Origin: Litoribacterium kuwaitense
GTDB taxonomy: Bacteria > Bacillota > Bacilli > Bacillales > DSM-28697
Length of the DNA: 64,000 nt
NCBI RefSeq assembly: GCF_011058155.1
Contig: NZ_JAALFC010000004.1
Location: 62,001-126,000, forward strand
Reading direction: 5' to 3'
Part shown: piece after piece, positions 8,987 to 18,366 of the stretch
Layout: every line of letters starts with the position of its first letter
How positions within the stretch are numbered: position 1 is the first letter of the stretch
The notes under the pieces: model-generated
What the model was told of the DNA's origin: nothing
The model's input: the letters and a program-made list of their open reading frames with translations, nothing else
Databases searched by the model: none
Program-made: the position numbers and the translations under genes

Positions 8987-9424
8987 TTATGAGTTTGTCG
9001 TAGGATTTGTTGTCGTCGAAGATGACGTCGGCGCTTCTTCTGCGTCGGTTTCAGCTTCTGGAGTTGGAGCTGCCGTTAGCGTGTCTGTTTCCTCTTCTTC
9101 TTGTCCATTTGTTGCCGCAGGAGCTGGTGCTGAATCTACATTTTCATCTTTTTGGATTTTCTTACGAATGTCAGCTGCTTGCTCAGATACTGTTTTAGAC
9201 AAATGGGCTGTTTTTTCACGTGCAACATCTCTCCACTCTGTGCCTTTTTCCATAGCGGAAGATGTCAGTTGGGTCGTTCTGTCACGTACGACTTGGGCTT
9301 GCTCATTCAAATCGCCACGAAGCTCTTTACCTGTTTTTGGTGCCAAAAGCAAAGCTGATGCAGCACCTACAATGCTTCCAACAAGTGTACCGATAATAAA
9401 ATCTTTTGTATTTATAGTACTCAT
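8987..9424 (-). CDS. ytxH: YtxH-family general stress protein
   Basis: The start MSTINTKDFI at 9424 is chosen over a longer in-frame extension because AGGAGGAAGTAAT precedes it. That gives 145 residues. The N-terminal hydrophobic, glycine-rich segment FIIGTLVGSIVGAASALLLAPKTGKELR is the YtxH/gas-vesicle-GvpP-like signature. It is followed by a charged helical region, probably a coiled coil, and an Ala/Glu/Thr-rich, low-complexity C-terminus ending in a run of Ser and Thr. Molecular role is not established. Confidence 0.85.
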   Translation of the reverse strand: MSTINTKDFIIGTLVGSIVGAASALLLAPKTGKELRGDLNEQAQVVRDRTTQLTSSAMEKGTEWRDVAREKTAHLSKTVSEQAADIRKKIQKDENVDSAPAPAATNGQEEEETDTLTAAPTPEAETDAEEAPTSSSTTTNPTTNS

Positions 9425-9443
9425 ATTACTTCCTCCTAATCCA

Positions 9444-9875
9444 TTATTTTGATGTCTTGTCCATCTCTTTACGTTTTTTCCATTTTGACCAAATATCCAT
9501 TGCCGCTTGGCTCCATTCAACCGCTTGAGCAACTTGCTCACTACGATTTTCCGCACGGTGTCCAATGTCATCAGATACACGACGTACCGATTGATTGACA
9601 CGCTGAATCGTATCACCGACGCCTTTAATTGAGTCGACGACAGAATTTAACGATTCGGATTTGCCTTGGATATCCTCGGCTAGCGCATTGGTCTTATGTA
9701 ACAATTCTGTTGATTCCGTCGTGACACCTTGCAATTGACTTTCTAAGCTATCTAATGTAGAAGCAGTGCTTTCAAGTGTCGCACGAAGAGCAATGAGTGT
9801 GCGAATTAAAAAAATGACCAATACAACAAATGCGACCGCAACCAACGCAATGCTCCAACTTACAATCGCCGGCAT
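9444..9875 (-). CDS. ytxG: YtxG-family protein (DUF948), membrane-anchored coiled coil
   Basis: Start MPAIVSWSIA at 9875 follows GGAGGTGAATTCC. The product has 143 residues: an N-terminal membrane segment (VALVAFVVLVIFLIR-like, residues 5-27) and a long amphipathic helix with heptad-like spacing (TLESTASTLDSLESQLQ, LHKTNALAEDIQ, VDSIKGVGDTIQRVNQSV). The C-terminus is basic. First gene of the ytxG-ytxH-ytxJ set. Function unknown; the set is a general-stress cluster in Bacillus. Confidence 0.85.
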   Translation of the reverse strand: MPAIVSWSIALVAVAFVVLVIFLIRTLIALRATLESTASTLDSLESQLQGVTTESTELLHKTNALAEDIQGKSESLNSVVDSIKGVGDTIQRVNQSVRRVSDDIGHRAENRSEQVAQAVEWSQAAMDIWSKWKKRKEMDKTSK

Positions 9876-10021
9876 AGGGAATTCACCTCCATGTTGTAGT
9901 AAAAATGTAGTAAGTGTCCTAGTGAGTCTACCCGTTCTAACGTAAATACAAACATACACTTATCATGTATTATTTCCACAAATCATTTCATATCCCTTTA
10001 AAAAAAATAATAAAAGTGTGA

Positions 10022-10058
10022 AGCAAAAGCCTTAGTCTCCCAAGACTTTTGCTTTTTT
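10022..10058. terminator. Stem-loop overlapping the murC stop codon
   Basis: AGCAAAAG (10022-10029) pairs with CTTTTGCT (10046-10053), and the murC stop codon at 10032-10034 lies in the loop. The T-run follows on the plus strand, so minus-strand termination is weaker here. Confidence 0.5.
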
Positions 10059-11356
10059 CTGATCAGGTAACATATAGGCGTCCTCATATTTTTGGATATC
10101 TCCTGCCCCCATAAACACTAAAACGGCATTTTTATGTTGTGCAAGCTGATGAACATTATGTTCATGCAGTCGTTTAGCGTTCGGTAACTCCTTCATCATT
10201 TCTTCAATATCAAACATCCCACTCGCTTCTCTTGCGGAGCCAAAAATGTCACACAAATAAACGTCATCCGCTTCCTGAAGACATTGAATAAATTCTTTTG
10301 CAAATGTTTTCGTGCGTGTATACGTATGAGGTTGAAAGATGGCTACAACATCTCGCGCTTTATATTTTTGCCTTGCTGATGATAAAGTTGCTTTCACCTC
10401 GGTCGGGTGATGCGCATAATCGTCAATGATGACCTGGTCATTCCAGCTTTTTTCGGAAAAGCGTCTTTTTACCCCTTTAAATGACTTTAGCTGCTTTGCG
10501 ACAATGGACTGGTCAATATTTTCATAATGGCACAACGATATAACGGCTAATGCATTGAGCACATGGTGATCGCCGTAAGATGGGATATGAAATTGCCCAT
10601 AATAATCATTTCTCACATATACATCAAAACTTGTGCCATCCCTTTTTATCTCAATATTTCTAGCTTGAATATCATTGTCGCTACCAAATCCGTAATATAC
10701 AACCGGTACATTGGGTTGCAACGTATGCAGTAGCTCATCATCTCCGCACGCCACGACGGCTTTTTTAACTTTTGAGCCATTTCGAAAAAGGCATTTTTGA
10801 CGTCTGCTAAATCTGCAAAATAATCCGGATGATCAAAATCAATATTTGTTATGATCGCATAATCGGGTGTATAAGCCAAAAAGTGACGACGATATTCACA
10901 TGCTTCAAACACAAAATACTGGCTATCAACCGAACCTTGACCTGTCCCATCACCAATTAAGTACGAGGTCGGTTTATACCCCGAAAGCACATGACTTAAG
11001 AGGCCCGTTGTCGACGTTTTCCCATGTGAGCCTGTTACAGCGATGCTAGGAAACGTTTCACTCAGTTCTCCTAAAAAATGATGGTATCGTTTCACTTCAA
11101 TGCCATACGTTTTTGCTTCCGAGATTTCTTCATGATCATCCCCAAAAGCATTTCCGGCAATAATAATTTCGTTCTTATGGATATTGTTTGAGGAAAACGG
11201 GAGAATTGGAATACCTCTCGCTTCTAAAGCGCTTTGTGTAAAAATATATTTTTCAATATCTGAGCCTTGTACGGTATGACCCATGTCGTGCAAGATTTGA
11301 GCTAATGAGCTCATACCAGTACCCTTTATGCCGATTAAGTGATATAAAGACATCAT
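10032..11356 (-). CDS. murC: UDP-N-acetylmuramate-L-alanine ligase, interrupted by an apparent frameshift
   Basis: Essential cytoplasmic ligase adding L-Ala to UDP-MurNAc in peptidoglycan synthesis. The N-terminal part has [17 protein letters not shown] and the ATP-binding [10 protein letters not shown]. The C-terminal part has [26 protein letters not shown] and [11 protein letters not shown]. The frame breaks at the six-T run at 10761-10766. One more A in the gene changes [10 protein letters not shown] to [16 protein letters not shown] and joins the halves into about 441 residues, the expected size. Start MMSLYHLIG at 11356 follows GGAGG. A broken murC would be lethal unless another copy exists, so a sequence error is the best reading. 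Confidence 0.9.
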
Positions 11357-11601
11357 TCTAACCTCCAATTAAATACACACTTCGAAGTGGTCCACAACAA
11401 TGAGCGGACATGCTTTTATTAAAACATTTTTATTGTTCAGCAATAGTCGTTACTACGTCTATATGTAATCAGTATATGAATTAAAAACAAATTGGTTAAA
11501 AGGCCTGATTGCCCCTTTGCTACATACCTCACCTATCATACCAATCTTTCCCGCTACATGCCAATTCATATTCTTTTTCTTTTATATTTCTCAAAAGTCA
11601 A

Positions 11602-11637
11602 CAAAAAAAGACCAGCGGCTCCTTGCCTTGCTGATCT
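11602..11637 (-). terminator. Terminator of sftA
   Basis: On the minus strand AGATCAGC (11637-11630) pairs with GCTGGTCT (11616-11609), with one G-U pair, followed by seven T's. It lies about 25 bases 3' of the sftA stop. Confidence 0.8.
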
Positions 11638-11660
11638 AAAATGTAAACAAACAACTGGTT

Positions 11661-13943
11661 TTAAGATGTTTGTATAACGGATTCGAGTTGTTCTTTTGAG
11701 ATTAATAGATCCCTTGGTTTACTTCCTTTGTTTCCAGAAATAATCCCTTTTTCCTCCATCATATCAATCAAGCGAGCGGCTCGATTGTAGCCGATCCGAA
11801 AGCGGCGCTGTAACCCTGATGTTGATGCACTATTTTGTTCAAGAACATAATAACAGGCCTCTTCAAACAATTCATCCTCTACATCCATCGCTGCCGTTTT
11901 TTCCATCAGTTCAGCCTGGTTAAAAAGATATTCAGGTTCACCTTGCTTTTTTACATGAGATACAACGGCGTCAATTTCGTCATCTGCAACAAACAGACCT
12001 TGCAGACGAGATGGCTTGGACGAGCCATTTTCTAAAAATAACATATCTCCTCTACCTAAAAGCTTCTCTGCCCCGCTGGCGTCTAAAATGGTTCTGGAAT
12101 CGGTTTGCGATGATACCGAAAAAGCAATCCGTGTTGGGATGTTCGCCTTAATCAACCCAGTAATGACGTCGACGGACGGACGCTGTGTAGCGACAAGCAA
12201 GTGAATGCCGCAAGCTCGGGCTTTCTGAGCAAGCCTTGCGATTGCCTCCTCAACATCCTGTGGCGCAGCCATCATTAAATCTGCTAGTTCATCTATAACG
12301 ATGACAATATAAGGCATCTTCGGCTTGCGACCAGCAAACTTTTCGTTATAGCGGGCAATATCACGAACTCCATTATCAGCAAAAGCCGTGTACCTTTCTT
12401 CCATTTCCTCAACAGCCCATTTTAAAGCTGCCGTAGCTGCTTTAACATCAGTAATCACAGGGCTTACGAGGTGAGGAACACCATTATAAGGTGCGAGCTC
12501 AACCATTTTCGGATCAATTAAAAGTAAACGAACTTCATCTGGCGTCGCTTTATACAATAAACTCATTAGTATTGCATTGATGCACACACTTTTTCCCGAT
12601 CCAGTCGCACCAGCAATCAATCCGTGTGGCATTCGGTGCAGGTCGGTTACGATTGGTATACCCTCAATATCCAAACCGAGCGCAACCGCTAAAGGAGATG
12701 GGTGCTTCAAAAATTGAGGTGACCTAAGAATCTCCCTGATCATTACTGCGCGCGCTGTGCGATTCGGCACTTCAATACCGATCGTACTTTTACCAGGGAT
12801 CGGTGCTTCGATACGAATATCTTTAGCAGCAAGACTAAGCTTGATATCATCTTGCAAATTTGTAATTTTATTCACTTTGACCCCCGGTGAAGGCTGCAAT
12901 TCAAAACGAGTAACAGTCGGCCCTTGAACGGAATCGACAACCGTCGCATTAACGTTGAAATTTGCTAACGTTTCATTTAAGGTTTGACTGCACTCAGCAA
13001 CCCACTCCTTCTCAAGATCACTTTTTGCTTGTGGAATATGAAGCAGCTGCAAAGAGGGATATTGATAAGCTCGCGCTTCTTTGTTTTTTAACCGCTGACG
13101 ATCACGCTTCAGCATCACGACATTGAAAGGGACGACGGACGATTCTTCCGTTTTCGGCTTAGGCTTTTCAATGCCTTGCTCTTTTGCGACTGCATGGCTC
13201 ATCGTACGTTCTTGCACTTGCTCTTGTACTTGTTTTTGTTCGTGCCTTTGCACTTGCTCTTGCACTCTTTGTTGCTCTTGTTGTTGTTGTTCTTGCTTAT
13301 GTTCTTGCTCTTTTTCTTCTATGACCATTTCCTCGCATGGCTCTGCTGCTGCAGCAGCATTCCTTTTACAGGAGTCTTCTGTAAAAGGTGCTGCCGCTAT
13401 GTTAATTTGCTCTTCTTCTTTTTCGTTCTCCTCTTCAAGCGCATCTGTGAATTCGTGATCACTCTGACTCGTTTCCTGAATGTGTCTACTTTCCACAAGT
13501 ACGTGTTTTTCTTGTACAGATGTAGCTTTGTTAGCCTCTTCAGTCAGCTGTTTTCTTCGACGAGCTGAAGGAAACGGCACGATTTCATCTGTTGGTTGAG
13601 ACTCTTCCAGCGATGGTTTTCTCTCATTAAAACCATAAACTGGTGAAGGAACGTCCGTAGGTGTAAAAGGTGTCTTTCTTTCAGTTGTTGATTGTATAGA
13701 GTGCGTGTCTGTAGACCGTTGCTGAAAAGAACGAGCTTTGTCTTCATTGTCATTTTCATAAAGTGGCGCCTGTTCTTCAGCAGGTTGATCAGGAATCACC
13801 GGGAAACGAAAATGGCCTTGAGGATATTGGAACGTCATCCGTGCCTGCAGCTTGTCCCGCTTTTGAATTTGCTCCCTCTGTTTAGGAAGTTCTTCATAAA
13901 GCTCCTCTTCTTTTTCAAAAAATCGTTTGAACCAGTTGCTCAT
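11661..13943 (-). CDS. sftA: FtsK/SpoIIIE-family DNA translocase SftA
   Basis: Cytosolic DNA translocase that clears chromosomes from the division site. About 760 residues. The C-terminal half has the FtsK core: Walker A GATGSGKS near residue 444, Walker B region LLLIDPKMVELAPY, and VIDELADLMM. A winged-helix gamma domain follows (TSGLQRRFRIGYNRAARLIDMMEEKGI). There are no membrane segments at the N-terminus, which separates SftA from SpoIIIE. The N-terminal linker (about residues 165-260) is very rich in Glu and Gln, with a run of E/Q/K repeats, so it is likely disordered or coiled coil. Starts at GTG 13946 or ATG 13943. Position between murC and ytpR matches B. subtilis ytpT. Confidence 0.93.
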   Translation of the reverse strand: MSNWFKRFFEKEEELYEELPKQREQIQKRDKLQARMTFQYPQGHFRFPVIPDQPAEEQAPLYENDNEDKARSFQQRSTDTHSIQSTTERKTPFTPTDVPSPVYGFNERKPSLEESQPTDEIVPFPSARRRKQLTEEANKATSVQEKHVLVESRHIQETSQSDHEFTDALEEENEKEEEQINIAAAPFTEDSCKRNAAAAAEPCEEMVIEEKEQEHKQEQQQQEQQRVQEQVQRHEQKQVQEQVQERTMSHAVAKEQGIEKPKPKTEESSVVPFNVVMLKRDRQRLKNKEARAYQYPSLQLLHIPQAKSDLEKEWVAECSQTLNETLANFNVNATVVDSVQGPTVTRFELQPSPGVKVNKITNLQDDIKLSLAAKDIRIEAPIPGKSTIGIEVPNRTARAVMIREILRSPQFLKHPSPLAVALGLDIEGIPIVTDLHRMPHGLIAGATGSGKSVCINAILMSLLYKATPDEVRLLLIDPKMVELAPYNGVPHLVSPVITDVKAATAALKWAVEEMEERYTAFADNGVRDIARYNEKFAGRKPKMPYIVIVIDELADLMMAAPQDVEEAIARLAQKARACGIHLLVATQRPSVDVITGLIKANIPTRIAFSVSSQTDSRTILDASGAEKLLGRGDMLFLENGSSKPSRLQGLFVADDEIDAVVSHVKKQGEPEYLFNQAELMEKTAAMDVEDELFEEACYYVLEQNSASTSGLQRRFRIGYNRAARLIDMMEEKGIISGNKGSKPRDLLISKEQLESVIQTS

Positions 13944-14008
13944 CACGCTTCATCCCTTCATGGCTATACCTTGACTTACGAGCCACGCGTCGAATAAAGT
14001 GACTCGCA

Positions 14009-14611
14009 TTATTGGTAAGCATCTCCTGCTTTATATGTTTCACCATCTAAAACAAGGATTCCTTTTTCATTTGGTGCATCTTTTAGTTGTAATTCTTTGG
14101 CGGAACAGATCATCCCGGCTGACAATTCTCCACGTAATTCAGAAGTTGTAATCAGCAACCCACTAGGCATGATCGCTCCTGGAGTTGCGACAACAACGGT
14201 TTGACCTTGAGCAATATTTGGTGCACCACATACAATTTGCACTTCTTTCGCCCCTATATCTACTTGACAGACGCTCAAATGATCAGCATTGCTGTGCTTT
14301 TCGCATGACGTCACATAGCCAATGACAAACGCCGATGTTGCTGAGTCAAGTGGTTCGGAAAAGCCTTGTTCAGAGATGATTTTTTGAATTCGTTCAACAT
14401 CTTCGTCCGACAATGTTAGACGCCCTCGCTCAGAAATTGTTAAGAACGAAGACACATTGAATACATTGTATCCAATAATCTGATCTGTTTCTTGATTCAT
14501 CACGGCAGCGACAGGGCCTCGTCTGTCCACAGATATTTCTGCCGGCTTTTCATCGTGTAATGACAGGATAAGGACATCTCCAATGCCCTCAAGGTTGTAA
14601 TATACATTCAT
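14009..14611 (-). CDS. ytpR: YtpR, tRNA-binding-domain protein
   Basis: Protein of 200 residues with an N-terminal family-specific domain (DUF4479 type, about 1-90) and a C-terminal EMAP-II/tRNA-binding OB-fold. The latter has VIGYVTSCEKHSNADHLSVCQVDIG, IVCGAPNIAQGQTVVVATPGA and GMICSAKELQL, as in the PheT N-terminal domain. Stand-alone YtpR occurs beside ytpQ in bacilli, as here (10-base spacing). Role unproven; RNA binding is likely. Confidence 0.9.
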   Translation of the reverse strand: MNVYYNLEGIGDVLILSLHDEKPAEISVDRRGPVAAVMNQETDQIIGYNVFNVSSFLTISERGRLTLSDEDVERIQKIISEQGFSEPLDSATSAFVIGYVTSCEKHSNADHLSVCQVDIGAKEVQIVCGAPNIAQGQTVVVATPGAIMPSGLLITTSELRGELSAGMICSAKELQLKDAPNEKGILVLDGETYKAGDAYQ

Positions 14612-14621
14612 CGTCTTTTCC

Positions 14622-15437
14622 TCACTTCTTTGATCTTGGTCGTTTTTGAGCTAGTATAAAAATCGGCTCAAGCTCTTTATTTTCATACAAAAAGGATAAT
14701 GCAGTGATCGGGATATACCCTTCGGCAAAAAAGTGCATCGCCATCTGCCCAAGAATATCATACCCTTGTTCATTTTGAATGTCAGCTAATATGAGTACGT
14801 CCTGATGAGGAACAGCTATAGCCATTTCTCCTTTACACGAGCTTTTAAACGAGTCAAGGAACGACACATTTAAAATCCGACTGCCATCATAACCATCTTT
14901 CGTATTGACAAAGGAGAAGCGATTCCCTGCTACATAATCATCTCTCAACGATGTGTCTAACGAGCGGATGTTAAACAACGCTGTTTCATGCAGCTGCTCC
15001 ATAGACCATTGCTCTTCCTCTATAAGCGATTGATCAATTAAACGATAGCTCTTCCCTAAGTCGAGCGCATAGTAAATACGTGTTTCAGCAGTATGGTCTT
15101 TGTAAATTAACGCCTGACCCTCTTTCGTTTCTATGGGAAACGACGTGGAACGTATGACCGGAAACACGTAGCGCTCCTTTCCATGTAAACTCTGCGTTTC
15201 TTTCATCGCTTTCATCGTCTCTTGAATATGAAAAACGATTTCGTCAACCGCCCGCTCTTCGCGCTCCTCATATTTAGCTATCAGAGGTGAAATCGCTAAG
15301 TCCAATCCTTTTTTAGTAGACGACCATTCAATTCGTAATGTATCTTTCTCCCGATCAAATTGAAACTGAATATCGGGATCTGCTAACGCTTGTTCAAGTT
15401 TTTTCCGCATCGCGGGCACTGTTATTTTTTGAGCCAT
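14622..15437 (-). CDS. ytpQ: YtpQ, DUF1444 family protein
   Basis: Conserved cytoplasmic protein of 271 residues. Start MAQKITVPAM at 15437 follows AAAGGAG. The sequence carries the family features EREERAVDEIVFHIQETM, YALDLGKSYRLID, NTKDGYDGSRIL and MAIAVPHQDVLILADI. Biochemical function is unknown. It is probably co-transcribed with ytpR. The thioredoxin-like ytpP, which usually precedes ytpQ in B. subtilis, is not present here. Confidence 0.88.
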   Translation of the reverse strand: MAQKITVPAMRKKLEQALADPDIQFQFDREKDTLRIEWSSTKKGLDLAISPLIAKYEEREERAVDEIVFHIQETMKAMKETQSLHGKERYVFPVIRSTSFPIETKEGQALIYKDHTAETRIYYALDLGKSYRLIDQSLIEEEQWSMEQLHETALFNIRSLDTSLRDDYVAGNRFSFVNTKDGYDGSRILNVSFLDSFKSSCKGEMAIAVPHQDVLILADIQNEQGYDILGQMAMHFFAEGYIPITALSFLYENKELEPIFILAQKRPRSKK

Positions 15438-15610
15438 GATTAGAACTCCTTTGCTGCACAAATCTATCCACTTATTTATTGTATCAGAAGGTTTGACTTG
15501 AACAAAACTCTAAAAAAATGCTCGCATAATTTTCAAGGATAAAAAAATACAAAAAGTCTATGGTAAACGGCTCTTTCTGCTTTTTGGCAGACTTATTTAT
15601 AACCAAAAAT

Positions 15611-15632
15611 AAAAAACCGGAAAACCGGCTCT
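15611..15632 (-). terminator. Terminator 3' of the EIIC-like gene
   Basis: On the minus strand GCCGG, TTTT, CCGGT is followed by a T-rich stretch (TTTTTATTTTTGG). A second hairpin of the dispersed family lies immediately upstream at 15640. Confidence 0.6.
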
Positions 15633-15639
15633 TTAGTCT

Positions 15640-15671
15640 GTAGACAAAATCTATGATCATTTTTTCTACAC
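15640..15671 (-). repeat. Dispersed GTGTAGAC stem-loop, diverged copy
   Basis: GTAGACAAAAT (15640-15650) pairs with ATTTTTTCTAC (about 15659-15669) with one mismatch. It follows the EIIC-like gene on the minus strand, forming a tandem pair with the CCGG hairpin. Confidence 0.6.
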
Positions 15672-15803
15672 GTTTATCGCGTCCGCTTAGCAACTCGTTC
15701 CAATGATTTTAGCCCGCTTGAAGACGCGTAGGCGACCGAAGACTCGAATAAAACTTCAGTTCATGAGAGGAGTAAAGACGGATGACAGCGTTTGGCAACA
15801 GGC

Positions 15804-16868
15804 TCATCTTGAAGCCTCTGTGTTTTCTGTTGTCCCGAACTTTGGCAAGGTTTGCTCACCAAACTTAATCCACCCCCGTTTTCTCATCCACTCAGATATA
15901 ACAAATGAAATAATCGCTGGTCCAAGAAGGTGTAAGAAAAGAACAGCTAAAAGGATGTCTACTGAAAACCCCATCTGTTGAAATGTCATAATTTGACCGA
16001 CAAAGCCACTTGTTCCCATCCCCGCACCGGCAGCATTGTTTGTAAGCTGAAGCCACACAGTCGCAAACGGAGCTAGTATTGCCCCGGCAAGTGTTGGTGG
16101 GATCAGGATAGCGGGCGCTTTAAGAATATTTGGTACTTGCAACATTGATGTACCGATCCCTTGAGCAATAAATCCAGACCAGCCATTTTCTCTAAAGCTA
16201 CTCACAGCAAAACCTATCATTTGTGCACAGCACCCAATTGTAGCTGCACCTGCGGCAATACCGCTTAAATCAAGCATAATCGCAATCGCCAAACTCGATA
16301 TTGGTGCAGTCAAGGCTAAGCCCATTAATACAGCGACGAGTATGCCCATGATCAATGGTTGCTGCTCTGTCGCCCACGTAATCATCCCCCCAATTGTTCT
16401 CATGAGCTGAGCGATCGGAGGTGCAATAATGACAGCACTAAAATATCCAGCTAAAAGTGTAACAAGTGGTGTCACAATAATATCAATTCGTGTTTCTCCG
16501 CTGATGAGCTTACCGAGCTCAGCGGCAACAATTGCAGCTATAAATGCCCCTGCCGGACCAGCACCGTGCATCACTGCCGTCTGTCCGGCAGCAAGTGAGC
16601 CGAACAAGACGAGCGGTGGTGCCTTTAATCCATACGCTACCGCTACCGCAATTCCCGGTCCCATTAAATCCATAGCAAGCTGTCCAACCGGCTCTAAATG
16701 CGTCAGCCACCCCATTCCGGCAATATGCTTCCCATATTCACCTATCGTTTTAACGATAAGCCCGATAATTAACGTTGCAAAAAGTCCAAGGGCCATTGCT
16801 GAAAGCCCATCCATTAGATACACTTTTATTGATAGGTGAACGCCTTTTTTCTCTAGAAAACGTTTCAT
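15804..16868 (-). CDS. PTS EIIC-like membrane protein (PTS_EIIC_2 type), no partner domains
   Basis: Integral membrane protein of 354 residues with about nine to ten hydrophobic segments (for example LMDGLSAMALGLFATLIIGLIV, VTPLVTLLAGYFSAVIIAPPI, ILVAVLMGLALTAPISSLAIAI). The pattern, with GPGIAVAVAYGLKAPPLVLFG, GETRIDIIVTPL and APISSLAIAIMLDL, is that of the small PTS_EIIC_2 family. No EIIA, EIIB or sugar enzyme is adjacent, so the substrate cannot be named and phosphotransferase coupling is unproven. It is inserted between ytpQ and ytoQ and has its own terminators. Confidence 0.75.
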   Translation of the reverse strand: MKRFLEKKGVHLSIKVYLMDGLSAMALGLFATLIIGLIVKTIGEYGKHIAGMGWLTHLEPVGQLAMDLMGPGIAVAVAYGLKAPPLVLFGSLAAGQTAVMHGAGPAGAFIAAIVAAELGKLISGETRIDIIVTPLVTLLAGYFSAVIIAPPIAQLMRTIGGMITWATEQQPLIMGILVAVLMGLALTAPISSLAIAIMLDLSGIAAGAATIGCCAQMIGFAVSSFRENGWSGFIAQGIGTSMLQVPNILKAPAILIPPTLAGAILAPFATVWLQLTNNAAGAGMGTSGFVGQIMTFQQMGFSVDILLAVLFLHLLGPAIISFVISEWMRKRGWIKFGEQTLPKFGTTENTEASR

Positions 16869-16954
16869 GATGCTCCCCGTCCTTTCACTTCACTTTTTAC
16901 ATCGTAGAAGAAGAAAGGACAAATGTAAAGACACATGACAAGAAAAACCGCGTG

Positions 16955-17485
16955 CTACGAAGATTTTTCTTTTGATGATGGAGAAGCAGATGCCATGATC
17001 TCAAGCATATATTGAGCATTTCGACTTAGGTGCGAGCGGTCGTCGGTTCTGTTCGTCATTTTAATCGGTCCCTTTTCAACAGTAATCAGATAGCTTTCTT
17101 CATCTTCCTTTGTCACTATTATCTTGATTTGTGCTGAACCTTCATTCTCGGCAAAAGAAAGTGTATCAGAAAAGAACTCGTTAGCATGTTCAGGCTGTTT
17201 TTGCTCATCGCCTAAAGGATTGCTGTAAAGAATGAAAAGGTGACCTTGTTCTTCTAGAATCACATTGTATTCATCTTCTTCAGTAATTTCAAAGGTTTCT
17301 GGTTTATAAAAAGTGAGTGGTTTCGTCGTTTCGTTTGGTTGAGGCGGTGTCATTTCTTTCGCATCCTGCACAACGTTCTTCAACGTTTGCAAAGCCTCAT
17401 TTTCAGATACACCGCAGCTCGTCACAATAAGCAACAAAATGATGACCCATCCGGAAAAATGAAATGATTTGTTTAAACGTTTCAA
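16955..17485 (-). CDS. Predicted lipoprotein of unknown function
   Basis: 176 residues. The N-terminus MKRLNKSFHFSGWVIILLLIVTSCG is a lipoprotein signal peptide with lipobox VTSC (Cys near residue 24). The mature part is hydrophilic and acidic, with no domain I recognise. A stretch EDEYNVILEEQGHLFILYSNPL suggests a beta-rich fold. It is divergent from ytoQ, so the two probably have separate promoters within about 150 bases. Confidence 0.7.
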   Translation of the reverse strand: MKRLNKSFHFSGWVIILLLIVTSCGVSENEALQTLKNVVQDAKEMTPPQPNETTKPLTFYKPETFEITEEDEYNVILEEQGHLFILYSNPLGDEQKQPEHANEFFSDTLSFAENEGSAQIKIIVTKEDEESYLITVEKGPIKMTNRTDDRSHLSRNAQYMLEIMASASPSSKEKSS

Positions 17486-17643
17486 CGTGGAACCTCCTTA
17501 CATCATGTTGTTATCCATTGAGCTGTTACAAGTCGTGCATATCTTTCGCCACATGGATAGCCGCTTTAGGGGATTGGGCAATCGTTTTTTCGGGAAAATA
17601 CCTCAAACATCACATATTTTTTCCAATAGGAGTGAAAAAACAA

Positions 17644-18105
17644 ATGAACCTGCAAATTTATTTAGCTGGACAAATTCATGACCCTTGGCAAAAAACGTTT
17701 GCGAAGCATTGCCGGGATAAAGAGCTTTCTGTTGATTTATTTGGTCCAATGGAAGATCATGACCTTTCAGACCATATAGGTGAACAGATTATTGGCAAAC
17801 AACCAACATCCATTTTAAAAGATGAATCCGCATCGTCCATTAATAACCTTCGGACAAAAATACTTATGAATAAAGCCGACGTCGTCGTTGCGTATTTTGG
17901 AGACGCCTATCGACAGTGGAATACAGCACAAGATTGTGGTACAGCTATCAGTTTAAACAAACCACTTATTCTCGTTCGCGATCCTTCTCTCCACCATGCG
18001 TTAAAAGAAATCTCCAATGATGCACAGGTCACTGTAGATACACTTGAGCAAGCGACTGATGTTCTTTCTTACGTTTTACAGCCAAACGGTTACACTGCAA
18101 AGTAA
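17644..18105 (+). CDS. ytoQ: YtoQ family protein
   Basis: 153 residues from the ATG at 17644, chosen because GGAGTG precedes it; the longer in-frame extension has no ribosome binding site. The N-terminus MNLQIYLAGQIHDPWQ and the middle ADVVVAYFGDAYRQWNTAQDCGTAISLNKPLILV resemble the nucleoside 2-deoxyribosyltransferase-like fold shared by YtoQ proteins. Enzymatic activity is not established. B. subtilis has ytoQ and ytoP as neighbours as well. Confidence 0.88.
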   Translation: MNLQIYLAGQIHDPWQKTFAKHCRDKELSVDLFGPMEDHDLSDHIGEQIIGKQPTSILKDESASSINNLRTKILMNKADVVVAYFGDAYRQWNTAQDCGTAISLNKPLILVRDPSLHHALKEISNDAQVTVDTLEQATDVLSYVLQPNGYTAK

Positions 18106-18112
18106 AAGCTTA

Positions 18113-18140
18113 GAAGCACCTCTTTAGATAGGGGTGCTTC
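18113..18140 (+). terminator. Terminator of ytoQ
   Basis: GAAGCACC (18113-18120) pairs with GGTGCTTC (18133-18140), followed by AATTTATT. It lies seven bases after the ytoQ stop. Confidence 0.7.
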
Positions 18141-18267
18141 AATTTATTGAAAGCTGCCAACCGTCACCCGTTGGCTCGCCCTCCCTCTCCTAAACGATCG
18201 TTTCTTCGGCTGCTCCGCACGAAGAATGTAAAAAAGCAGACTTCTCAAGCCAAAAAAATAAAAAATA

Positions 18268-18304
18268 GAGTGCAGCAAAGCCTAATAAGCCTTTGTCTAC
18301 ACTC
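18268..18304 (-). repeat. Dispersed GTGTAGAC stem-loop, terminator of ytoP
   Basis: GAGTGCAGCAAAG (18268-18280) faces CTTTGTCTACACTC (18291-18304), an imperfect stem of the family. The minus strand continues into TATTTTTTATTTTTTTGGCTTGAG, and this flank is shared with the copy at 2002. Confidence 0.75.
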
Positions 18305-18366
18305 ACTCTAACACTAACGTAATAACCGGACTGTGTTCTTCTTTTATGATTTCACTTCAAACGTTT

